Assembly: GCA_032622095.1 (NCBI GenBank) | Contig: CP136067.1 | Location: forward strand, 121,491,030 to 121,555,029 | Length of the DNA stretch: 64,000 bases | Source of the DNA: Siphonodentalium dalli | Lineage: Eukaryota > Mollusca > Scaphopoda > Gadilida > Siphonodentaliidae | Reading direction: 5' to 3' | Shown here: piece after piece, positions 22,139-32,275 of the stretch | How positions within the stretch are numbered: position 1 is the stretch's first letter | Layout of the letters: every line of letters starts with the position of its first letter | Translations under genes and position numbers: made by a program | Notes under the pieces: generated by a model | Databases searched by the model: none | The model's input: only the letters and a program-made list of their open reading frames with translations | What the model was told of the DNA's origin: nothing

Positions 22139-23236
22139 GCAGTGTTTGTTTCTCATAACCTGGATGTACATGTACGTGTAACGAAGATCCCTATTCCAAA
22201 TGGTTATAATATGGCACTGTGCAGATTTGAAAATAATAATGTTGTCCACTGGTATTCGGAAAATAATCACCGAGTCGAAGTCGATGCTTTTAATAGCCGA
22301 CCGAATACACTATAGCGGGAGGGGGGTGTAAAATACCAATTTATTTCTTGAAAAATTAAGTTCGATTATTGCACACGTCTGTCTCGTCTTGCGCTGCGTG
22401 AACATTCAGGCAAACATAGACTACACGCTTAGAAAAACCTGCACCTCAACAACCATTGCGTGCATCTCGTGGTGAAATAATTATGCATTGCCAGAAACAT
22501 TTACCTACTATATGGTGACAATTAGGGGCATAGCGTGATAACGACTTAAGTTGATTGGATTACACGACTATGCATCTGGTATCACCAGTCAACAATTAGG
22601 TAAACTCTGCTTGGCTTTGCAATGGCCAAGCTCTGACACCGCTGATAGTTTACCGAGCTATGAACTGACATCTCTGTTCAATCAGTGAGAATAATTGCAC
22701 GTCTATACTCGCTTGGTGTGGTCCGACCATAAACACAATAACGCGACGATTATTTATTAGCACGGATGATTCAATTAACACGAAGAAGGTAATTCGTAAG
22801 ATCAACCAATGCATTGCGGTTCTACGTGAATTATGGAGTAGAAACCATACCCACATGGAGCCACACACACACCGAACGTCAATACAAAATCGGGAAATAT
22901 ACAACGGAAAGTTTGGGATAATTAATTCCATCTTACATAACTGAGACCAACGCTGCATGTGGTGAGCAAAGTTTTACTAATGCCAATCTAATTTTCAAAG
23001 ATTAAGATAATCCTAATAATTATTGATTTTTCGTACATTCTGTCAATCAAAACAGCCTGACAAATACTTGATAAACTAATACATGCATTTGCTGTATATA
23101 AAACAAACCAAAGTGATACATGGACAATGCCATATCGACAGGAGGTTGGGGTATCCCAAATCGATCGTCAATTGTTTCAACAGTTGGAAATTGCATATCT
23201 GAAACTACATCAGCTGGACTTGAGGCCAAACATATG
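22139..23236. other. No gene recognised
   Basis: Holds a 102-codon minus-strand frame (22650-22958) with no recognisable domain, and a G run near 22320. The phrase cagttggaaattgcatatctg at about 23180 is T-like. Confidence 0.4.
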
Positions 23237-23689
23237 TTAAAGATGCATAATCAGATAAAGCGCCCCCAATGACTATTTATTTGGTTTCGGGGGTAAAAAT
23301 ATTTGATTCTAGTCCAGGAAACCACATATCAAAGCTCAGAGTTTTATTATATATCGATTTTTGACATCTATTATTTTCACCATCGAGGTATACTTGTAGT
23401 GGCCCAGGAAAAATTCGACGAGCCGACGCTACATCAGACCAAATTGCGGATGAAGATGGATAACTCTAAAATCAAGAGGCTTTGTGTTGATAACAAGGCA
23501 ACATTTCGTCTAACAACATGTTGATAAATAACATGTTTCTGGCAATTCTATACTATAGTTGACTGTGGTTAGCATTATTTTTGGGCAATTAATCGACTCT
23601 GATAACCGAAGCGTCATTTCTAAACATGTTGCTGTTGTTGTTGGAATTTGATTATATGTGGACCATCGAATCGGATTGGGTAGCTTTAA
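23237..23689 (+). mobile_element. Family A MITE, near full length (copy A5)
   Basis: TTAAAGATGCATAATCAG at the left, gggtagctTTAA at the right. The body retains all A landmarks, including gtggcccaggaaaaattcg and aacaacatgttgataaataac. Good representative of the long form. Confidence 0.85.
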
Positions 23690-23800
23690 ATTATTATGAT
23701 AGTTTTTCCAACAAATATTATATTGTTGGTTCTGATATACTTTAATTTTACTGATATTCGATCAGTGTAAAATGGGTATTCCAGGAGTGTGGGTCAAATT

Positions 23801-24010
23801 CAAGTTTTCCCAGCATGGAGATGTTTTATCTTTAAAGATGCCCCGTCCAATTTGAAACAACGAAATCACAATATGTAACTTTTCTATACCAGAAAGTAAT
23901 TATATCAAGTTTTCCCAGCATGGAGATGTTTTATCTTTAAAGATGCCCCGTCCAATTTGAAACAACGAAATCACAATATGTAACTTTTCTATACCAGAAA
24001 GTAATTATAT
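23801..24010. repeat. Exact 105-bp tandem duplication
   Basis: The stretch starting caagttttcccagcatggag at 23801 is repeated from 23906 without visible change through aagtaattatat. A perfect copy implies a very recent event, or an assembly artefact. Confidence 0.9.
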
Positions 24011-24526
24011 CGGACCACGCACACATTAATATGAGGTTTTGATGGATAGATGTTCACTTTGAAATGAGGAAGTTTTAACACTTTTGCTAAAATTTACACT
24101 CGTCCCTCTTGTCAAAATGTTCATGGTCAATGTAATCAATGTTTCGATATTGAGCTATTTGAAGGTATATTTAGAACCTTTCCCATCTCAGTTCAATTAT
24201 GGGCGTGTGAAATTGTAACTGTATCTTAAACGGACATGGCTCGTTCGAGCTTCCACTTTTTGTCTACGTATTTGGAAGCAGGTATAAAAATGGTTGATAT
24301 ATGCACAAAATATTGATATATTGGCTTCATGTGCTCTGAAATTTACTTGCTATTGCCAGAGCCATTTTCGAGCTGTTTTCAATTTGTCACACATAAGTGA
24401 AACAAACGCTCTTTATTTTTACCATATTAGGAATAGATTAACACGAAATGTTCTTTCTGTTCCATGCCGTGCACATGGCTGTTATGTGTTTGTGACCCAA
24501 ACTCTGTGTTACATTAAATACCCTGT

Positions 24527-24595
24527 GTCAATGCATTCTCTTATATATGCGAGTCGACCATATGTCGCCTCGTATATATAAGAGAATGCATTGGC
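24527..24595. repeat. Solitary 69-bp E hairpin
   Basis: gtcaatgcattctcttatat...atataagagaatgcattggc with centre gagtcgaccatatgtcgcctc. Preceded by ccctgtg and followed by ctaacaattttttt, as in two-hairpin E elements, but the partner hairpin is absent. Confidence 0.9.
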
Positions 24596-24599
24596 CTAA

Positions 24600-24786
24600 C
24601 AATTTTTTTTATAAATTTTTCTTACATTCTTTAACAATTTTTATCAGTTTTTATCATTTTTTCTTACATTCTTTAACAATTTTTATCATATTTTATAATT
24701 TGTTCTTACATTCTATAACAAATTTATCATTTTTCATCATTATTTCTTACATTCTTCAACAATTTTTTATCATTTTAAATTTTTTT
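24600..24786. repeat. Degenerate T-rich tandem repeats (~42-49 bp)
   Basis: The phrase ttcttacattctttaacaat recurs about four times (near 24619, 24661, 24710, 24746), with ttttatcatttt between. The same phrase forms the single spacer between paired hairpins in E3 and E4. So the spacer of an E element has been multiplied here. Confidence 0.75.
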
Positions 24787-24787
24787 T

Positions 24788-25183
24788 CGCGTCTTCCTGT
24801 TACATACTTATAATACTTGTAGAAAGGTAGTTCAATTATTTATCGACCTATTTCGCGTCTTCCTGTTACATAATTATAATACTTGTAGAAAGGTAGTTCA
24901 ATTATTTATCGACCTATTTCGCGTCTTCCTGTTACATAATTATAATACTTGTAGAAAGGTAGTTCAATTATTTATCGACCTATTTCGCGTCTTCCTGTTA
25001 CATAATTATAATACTTGTAGAAAGGTAGTTCAATTATTTATCGACCTATTTCGCGTCTTCCTGTTACATAATTATAATACTTGTAGAAAGGTAGTTCAAT
25101 TATTTATCGACCTATTTCGCGTCTTCCTGTTACATAATTATAATACTTGTAGAAAGGTAGTTCAATTATTTATCGACCTATTT
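24788..25183. repeat. 66-bp tandem array, six near-identical copies
   Basis: Units start cgcgtcttcctgttacat at 24788, 24854, 24920, 24986, 25052 and 25118. The only difference I see is one base in the first unit (atacttataa versus ataattataa). Each unit includes gtagaaaggtagttcaatta and atcgacctattt, which are single-copy in U1. The array arose by amplifying part of U plus ~18 bp of other sequence. Confidence 0.95.
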
Positions 25184-25260
25184 CGCTACCGGGAAAAATT
25201 CAAAAGCGAATATTATTAGGTGTATTTTGGAGCACAAACTGCCATGTGGCTTTATTTCGA

Positions 25261-25889
25261 TGGATAATGTCTGGCAAATATCAGTTATACGTGGAATTAA
25301 GGTGAAAATTCTGATCAAGCAACAAACGGCGGCGCATATGCTGTTTTGTGTGTATAGTTTAACACAAAAATTATATTTAAAATAAATTTAAATTGTTTAA
25401 TAAATTATCAAAATGTGCGCGAAACGCACAATATGGGCCGCCTCTGTCTAAGGTCAAAATGCGCGCCTTGCATATTCTGGCACCGTATACGGTTTTCTAT
25501 GACGGAATACCTGCAAAAAATACCGTGCAAACTGCCAGTGCGTGAACGTACCCTTAGCCAGAAGCACGCGGCGACTCGTTTGCACCAACATACTGTTGTG
25601 GCATGCATCGTACATGCTTCAGTTGTCTTCATAGGTCGATGGAATCGACTTGTTTCAATGTTTTCTATTATTATAATAGGACGCGCTTACGAGTGGTGTG
25701 GGAATATGTGTCCCGTTGCGTTCCAATGATAGACTCGTGTTGAGATACATTACATATCGGAGTAATGGACTTACCATTACCATTGGCCTGACTACATTAC
25801 TTAAGTCTAGACGCACGTACAGACAGCAATGATCATAATCGACAAGATGCTCTAGATTTATGACACATTGGCCGAAAGACAAATACATG
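25261..25889. other. No gene recognised
   Basis: Overlapping frames on both strands (25408-25632, 25415-25729, 25655-25984) in a slightly GC-richer patch. No domain recognisable. Confidence 0.4.
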
Positions 25890-26002
25890 TACAGTAATGC
25901 CCTAAATAATCGACTCCTTAACTGCAGCAGAATTATGGGTAATTTTTCAGGATTTAGTCGAAAATATGGCTTGTTGCCATTCACCGGAAAGCTCTCACTG
26001 AG
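25890..26002 (+). mobile_element. Family H element, longer form (copy H1)
   Basis: TACAGTAATGCCCTAAATAA, then tcgactccttaactgcagcagaa, ggatttagtcgaaaatatgg and aaagctctc. Shares ~105 bp with 34999-35104. Its first ~35 bp equal the inverted ends of the 84-bp element at 53752-53839. Confidence 0.65.
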
Positions 26003-26090
26003 AGGGGTGTCTTATATATATTTTTTTCTGTTTCTGTAGAGAGTCATGTGCACGAAAAGTAACATATTTGTTGAAACACATCACACACTA

Positions 26091-26800
26091 TCTTCTATAT
26101 CTATATTTGCGAATGTCTGTCTGTCTGTCTGTTTGTCTGTGTTCTATAGAAATTCACAGGGGACCACCTATATGACACAAAAGGGATCTAATAGGGGTAA
26201 CTTTTTACGAGAAAGATAATGGCGAGGGTTAGAATTTTCTAAAGTGACGCTGTTGTTGTCAGGAGAAGAAAGGGGGGAGGGGCAGAACAAAAATTGTCGC
26301 CGATTGCCACCAAACTTATATATAAGCATCCCCATAACATGAGGAATCTAATGGTGTGGTTTAAATATGTCAAAAGTCGCGCCGTTCGCGTCAGTGATGC
26401 CCGGAAGGGGAGAGGGGTACCAAAATTGTTTTAAAATAATTTTAGCGCCGAATTCCAACAAATTGATGCACATTCTTCTGAGATCTTCTCCATGATACAA
26501 GGAATCTTATTGTGTGATTTAAAGACGCCAAATTGGTGTCGTTGGGATGAGAGATTTTGGGTGGGCGCGGTGGGTGGGTACTAAATCTGACAAGAATTGA
26601 TTTAGTCGCCGATTGCCACGAAACTTATACAAATTCATCCCCATGGTATGAGGTGTCTAATGGCGTGGCTAAAAATATTTTTAGCGCCAATTTCCACCAA
26701 ATTGATACACATTCTTATCCATGATATGAGGAATCTAATCGTGTGATTTTAAAGACGTCATATTGGTGCTGCTTTGGTGAGAGATGGGGTGGGGTGGGGC
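26091..26800 (+). mobile_element. Helitron-like element, 5' part
   Basis: 5' end TCTTCTATATCTATATTTGC after A, then (gtct)n, then ggggtaactttttacgagaa. Body blocks alternate: cgccgattgccaccaaactt, gaggaatctaatggtgtgg and ccaaattgatgcacattctt. The same 5' end and blocks occur inverted at 30.5-32.3 kb. No CTAG 3' end is seen here; the copy runs into a G run and V sequence near 26800. Confidence 0.65.
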
Positions 26801-26960
26801 AGGGGGGGGGGGGGGGGGGTCGCGAAAAAAATTACATATATAGGGCGAAAAAAATGTTTTTGCCCCTCTCGGGGACCCCCCACCCCTCTACCTGCAATTT
26901 TTTCTTTCTTTTCCGTCCAATTTTTGGGACCCACCCCCAAAATCTTACAAAAAACATAAA
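26800..26960 (+). repeat. G-run repeat V (copy V3)
   Basis: A G run of roughly eighteen, gtcgcgaaaaaaattaca, tatatagggcg, ctcggggaccccccacc and ccaatttttgggacccaccc. Parallels V1, and V4 in reverse. The homopolymer could form G-quadruplexes. Confidence 0.6.
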
Positions 26961-27009
26961 ATATAAACAAAATCATAGCCTAGCAAAGAATTGTTCCGTT
27001 TCTTATTAT

Positions 27010-27419
27010 TTAATACTATTCCCAGCATTTTAATAAATCTCTAAACTGCTCTAAAGGGAGATAATTCTATTAGTACAAAATGTGGAAATGCTTGGCTAGC
27101 AATGTTTGTCTAGCAAAAGTAACCGGTAATCGGTAATGCCAATAAGGAGTTCGTCGCAACAGCGCACCAAGGCTAATCGGTAATGATCTTTGCTTTTCTA
27201 TTAGTTGTGACTACGGCTGCTTTGAATATTGTTTGTTTTACATTAAAGTTTTTTTTCAAGTATAAGTACTAATAACCATCTATTTTAAGGTTTTTATATT
27301 AGAAACGCATGATCAAACCGATTTATCACTTTGTGATGTGTGTCTCAGACGTGACGCCACAAGGATCACCGACCAGCAGTCACCAAACACCAACAAAACA
27401 AAAAAACACTGCCATTTTC
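27010..27419. other. No gene recognised
   Basis: AT-rich; a short direct pair (accggtaatcggtaatgcc / taatcggtaatgatc) near 27121-27190 is the only structure noted. Confidence 0.4.
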
Positions 27420-27725
27420 TATGGGAGGCCCTTTTCACATTTATTATTTATTTGCGCTTAGGCGCAAATATTTGTACTTAAGTGTAAATCATTTGCGCTT
27501 AAGCGCAAATCATTTACACTTAAGCACTAACCATTTGCGCTTAAGCGCAAATATGTGTGTATTAATTTATTTTCGCTTAAGTGCAAGCGATTTTCGCTTA
27601 AGTTTAAATGATTTGCGCTTAAGCGCAAATGATTTACGTTTAAGCATAAATATTTGCGCTTAAGCGCAAATGATAGAGGTTATTATTAAGCATAAATAAA
27701 TAATAAATGTGAAAAGGGCCTCCCA
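27420..27725. mobile_element. Fold-back element O1 built of GCGCTTAAGCGC words
   Basis: Terminal inverted repeats of ~31 bp: atgggaggcccttttcacat... and ...atgtgaaaagggcctcccat. The interior is a run of self-complementary words atttgcgcttaagcgcaaat and variants (acttaagt, cgcttaagtg), spaced at about 16-45 bp. The flanks share attttc on both sides, a possible short target duplication. The 80-codon frame across it is a repeat artefact. Confidence 0.8.
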
Positions 27726-27959
27726 TTATTTTCAGGGCCACCTAGTCTTTTCTAAAGATTGACTCTGCATATTGCTTCATATCTAAGAATCTTCTTGTAA
27801 GATTCGCACTTCCATTGCCAGTCCACGCCCCTCAATTAGCACATAGATAAATTAAAATATGCCCCCGCCCAAATGGGAGATTGCAATGAATGCCCGGCTA
27901 GGGTGGCTATAGGCATATAACATTTTAACTTTTATGTGAGATCGCATTGAATGAATATG

Positions 27960-28160
27960 GGATGCCAAATTGACATTTAATAAATAATTGAGCTTAAACG
28001 CAATAAGGAATCCCTTATTGCGCTAAGGAATTTTCTTATTTACGCTTAAGCGCAATAAGGAATATTCTTATTGCGATTAAGGGCAATTAGATCTTCCCTT
28101 ATTGCGCTTAAGCTCAATAAGAACATTCCTTATTGCGCTTAAACGCAATTAATATCTCCC
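27960..28160. repeat. Second palindromic cluster (O2)
   Basis: Words such as ttacgcttaagcgcaataag, ccttattgcgcttaagctc and ttattgcgcttaaacgcaa alternate in both orientations. The core GCGCTTAAGCGC is the same as in O1, but the flanking word is aataaggaat rather than aaatgatt. Likely a related fold-back. Confidence 0.75.
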
Positions 28161-29468
28161 TCATGAATTATCCTATATTTGCCTGTTAACAGGGATAGAT
28201 ATTGATTGGTTAGCTGTTATGGCATCTGAATAGGCTTACATACTGGATGTGGACAGTCATCATGTGACCAATAAATTCCACCCATTGCACCGTGGACTAC
28301 ACCATTTGAATTATAGGGAGTTTATGAACATATATTTAATATATGGAAGCGATAGACTATGTTTAATGTATATAAGCTCAGTTTGTGTTTGCTGGCCGGG
28401 ACAAACATTGTCTGACTAAAAAATTATCTCCCTTGGAAACTCTCTTCCATGAAGAGATTTATTTAATCAATAGTAATTCCTGGTTAGAGATACTTGAGAG
28501 CAGCTACTTTGGCTAGACAATCATTGCGCGGCGGAAAATTATCTCCCTTGAGAAAACTCTCTTATACGAATAGATAGAATTCGTCAATATAGTGCTTCCC
28601 AGTTACAGATACCTGGTCTAAATACATGTATGTATGGCATGTTGGTGTGCAGATTGACATATACCAATATTAGTGAAGAATTGGTAGTATTATTAACTTA
28701 TTATCAGAGTATAAAGTTTAGTTTATAGCCAGCGGAGATATCCAAGCCATGGTCACCTTGTACAAACCGTCCATATACTGTACGTGCCCCTCTGTGCAAT
28801 GTGGTTTACTGGACGTATCACATGGAAACCCATTATAAGAACAAGCATCCTGGATCAGACTGTCCAGTTAAGATATGTGACTCTGAGAAAATTCGCATGA
28901 AGAGAGTTGCATAGATTACCTGTGCAGTTTGATCCAGGTTAGTATGATTTATAATTAGTTTCAAGAACAAAGTTCATATTAGTCATGTTTATATTCTAGC
29001 TTTATGTTACTTATGGAATAAGTTGAGACTTTAATACCAAAAGCTACTTTTATAGTTACATTGCTCTATCCTGCTATATCCTAAATTGAATATAAAAGCA
29101 ACCGACAATGAACAAGCAACTGATAATTACAACACCATATGTATTGGCAGTCAAATAACAGAAGATGGTAATCATTTCATAATTATGCTTATATATGCAA
29201 GCATTGTCGACTGATCGTGTCTGAGCATATAATTATGTTATAACAGTAAACAAATTTGTCAAAAGTAATTGCAAAATTCATCACAGAATTCATCAATATA
29301 AACTCAGCTTTATATTTTGTTCAAACCCTTAAAGGGATACACATGTGTATATATATAGCTATAAGATACACTTTGACATCCAATTGAAAGGCTATCTTGG
29401 ATACGCATATTATAAATGTTTGTTCTTGTGTTTTAATGTTTGTTATATGATTTGTTTATATATATATA
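28161..29468. other. Gene-free stretch with one imperfect duplication
   Basis: AT-rich. The phrase aaattatctcccttg...aaactctctt occurs at about 28426 and 28539, each followed by a related ~60 bp. Otherwise nothing recognised. Confidence 0.45.
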
Positions 29469-32214
29469 CTAGCAGAGTTACCCGGCGTTGCCCAGGTTAA
29501 TGTACGCTGTCGATATTTGTTGGGAATAGAGAATACTCTTGCTTAAAGTGTTATACATTTTCTCATAAGTTGTATATTCAAATAGCATCACAAAACATGA
29601 TTATTACAGTCATGGAATATAAGTAGTGGCTCACCTTGTCAATAGTCATTCTGTTTACCGCGATTAATCCGTTCCACTAATAATGAAGTGTTTATTTATT
29701 TACAACTGCGTATACATTAGACGTTATAATATGATACACGAACATCATAAACACATTAGTTCGATAAAAGATGATAATTGGGTTTTACATATTGAGATGT
29801 ATCAATCAATCTAGTGGGTTGGACTAAGATATCGAGGACACCTGGCTATCATATCTCCATGAAGATACAGATGTTTCAAAGAAATTTCCAGGTGCTCCTC
29901 TGTTCATGGTGCTATATATTGGCTAAATATTCTTAGTGTAAACTAAATGTTGCTGCGCCTATATAGCAGCTACATGTGAGACACAGAGCGAGATTTTGAG
30001 TTGTTTATGTCAGTCGACGAGTCTGTTCTAAAACCCTTGTCAGATGTCAGTATTGGTAGGATCCTGAAAAATCTTGTGCTACTAACTGCATTTTCTTGTA
30101 TATCAGAAGAAACTATATTTGACTGCACACTGTGACCACTATTTTTGAACAGGCCTTCCATATCTCTTGACAAATTGTAACTTTTTGTGGAAACTGTACT
30201 GAACGGAACAGACTACATTTTGTTATTATATATATGCAATCCTCTGACGGTTCGAGGTCTCTCAGTTTGCACGAATATATGTATCTCTTCAATAGAATGA
30301 TAAATATACGTTTAATGCTTCTTCTAGTTATCTCTTTTTGCTAGCTCATTGTGTGAATGCGTTGATTGCCAGTCCCATATAAATATGACTGTTAAGAAGA
30401 TATAATTGTTCAAGTGACTTATGTGGGTCACCATATGTCGGGATTGTGAAATGTGAACGCCCAACTACTTAAAATGATATGGAGATGGCCTGGTGACTGT
30501 ATATAACTTATATGTGGATATCGGCGAATAGCAATCTTATCAATGATAGTGCATATCCGCTCGCCATCCGTGACGCAAACGACACCAAATGTGATTTAAT
30601 TCATGGTATATCATTAGAGAAAAACGTGTATGAATTTGGTGGAATTTGGTTTATTAAACCAATTGTTGATGCAACGCTGACTCGAACAACGCCATATTGC
30701 GAAGGTGATTATGTATTCGTTTGGTGGAAATCAGCGACAAAACTATTTCACCATATTTTTTAAATTTCCCCTCCCACCAACAGCGTCATTTTAGAAAATT
30801 TTAACCCGCACCATTGTCTTCCTTGTGAAAAGTTACCCCTCTTAGAACGCCTTGGTGCCATCTCGATTGTACCGTGTGAAGTTATATATAGAATGCAGAC
30901 AGACAAAAAGACAGACAGACAGCACGATTTTATTTCTTGTATCAGTTGAGAAGAACGTGTCTGAATTTGATGGTAATTGGTACTAAAAATATTTTGTATC
31001 AGTTTTGGTGTCCATATTTCGGACTCAAGCTGCACACACTAAGACTCATTAGAGATTAGAGATGCATATATATGAAATTGGCGAGTATACAAATTCGTAT
31101 CAAATTTAAGGTCCCCATATCTCTCACCCATAGGGCACCAATTTGGTGTATCTAAACCACACGATAAGATTCCTCGTATCACGCAGAAGAATATGTATCA
31201 ATCTGGTGGAAATCGGCACTAAACATATAGATATAATTTTTTGTGTCCCTCTCATCTCATATACACCACTGACTTGAATGGCCCCACTGGTGACACCCTT
31301 AAACCACACGATTACACTCCTGATATCATGGTGATAATCGGCGACTAAAACAATTTTTTTATCAAATTTGGTGCCAATCCCTCCCCTCTCCATCTCTCAC
31401 CCAAACAGCACCGCTATGGCGTCTTTAAATCACGATTAGATTCCTCGTATCATGGATAAGAACGTGTATCAATTTGGTGGAAATTGGCGCTAAAAAAATT
31501 GTGCATCAATTTTGGTGCCCCTGTCCCTTTCAATGCAAACCCTGACTCGAATGAGGCCACATTTGACATATAAAAGCCACACCATTAGACTCCTCATACC
31601 ATGGGGATGATTTTGTATAAGTGTGGTGGCAATCGGCGACTTATTATCAAATTTAGTGCCCACCCCTCCCAATCTCTCATCCAAAAACAAAAATTTGGCG
31701 TTGTTAAATCGCACAATTAGATTCCTTGTATCATGAAGAAGAATATATATCAATTTGGTGGAAATCGGCGCTAAAATTAGTTTTATCAATTTTGGTGCCC
31801 CTCTCCCCTTCCGTTCACCCTGGCTCAAACGACGCCACTTTTGACATATTTAAACCACACCGTTGGATTCTTCATATCATGGGGATGATTATATGTAAGT
31901 TTCGTGGCAATCGGCGACAGAAAAAAAAATCTGCCCCCCCCCCTTCCGGGCACCCCTGACGCGAACGGCGCGACTTTTGCCATATTTAAACCACGCCGTT
32001 AGATTCCTCATATTATGGGGATGATTATATATAAGTTTGGTGGCAAATCGGCGACAATTTGGTTTTTCTGCCCCTCCCCCCTTTTCTGCCCCTGACAACA
32101 ACGGCGTCACTTTAGAAAATTCTAACCCCCGACCATTATCTTTCTCGTAAAAAGCTACTCCTAGTAGACCCCTTTGGCATCATCTAGATGGTCCCCTGTG
32201 AATTTCTATAGAAC

Positions 32215-32253
<39 letters not shown>

Positions 32254-32275
32254 TTCGCAAATATAGATATAGATA
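29469..32275 (-). mobile_element. Helitron-like element, minus strand, with internal repeat array
   Basis: On the minus strand the 3' end reads cctgggcaacgccgggtaac, tctg, CTAG, then T. The 5' end near 32275 reads tctatatctatatttgcg followed by (gtct)n. The body from about 30.5 kb carries repeated blocks: caatttggtggaaatcggcg, ttgcctcg/attcctcgtatcatg, taaaccacaccgttagattc. A second gtct-bearing 5'-like segment near 30880-30930 suggests one element nested in, or recombined with, another. Many small minus-strand frames are array shadows. Confidence 0.65.
32214..32252. repeat. (CAGA)n microsatellite at a Helitron-like 5' end
   Basis: About ten cagacagaca units, the complement of the (gtct)n after the 5' terminus at 26114. 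Shorter runs lie near 30900. Confidence 0.95.

Larger units (their letters stand above)
24240..25260. repeat. Repeat U broken by a hairpin and a tandem array (copy U2)
   Basis: The left part (24240-24520: tttgtctacgtatttggaag, cttcatgtgctctgaaattt, cacataagtgaaacaaacg) and the right part (25184-25260: accgggaaaaattcaaaagc, gaatattatt) match U1 in reverse. Between them sit an E hairpin, a run of T-rich degenerate repeats and a 66-bp array. U1 has none of these. Confidence 0.7.

Noticed and set aside
25408-25984. Overlapping frames on both strands as a gene pair
   Set aside because: No recognisable domains, and mutual overlap indicates base-composition shadows.
27421-27663. 80-codon frame with a repeated LRLSANHL-type peptide
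   Set aside because: It reads through the palindromic GCGCTTAAGCGC words of O1 and is not evidence of a leucine-rich protein.
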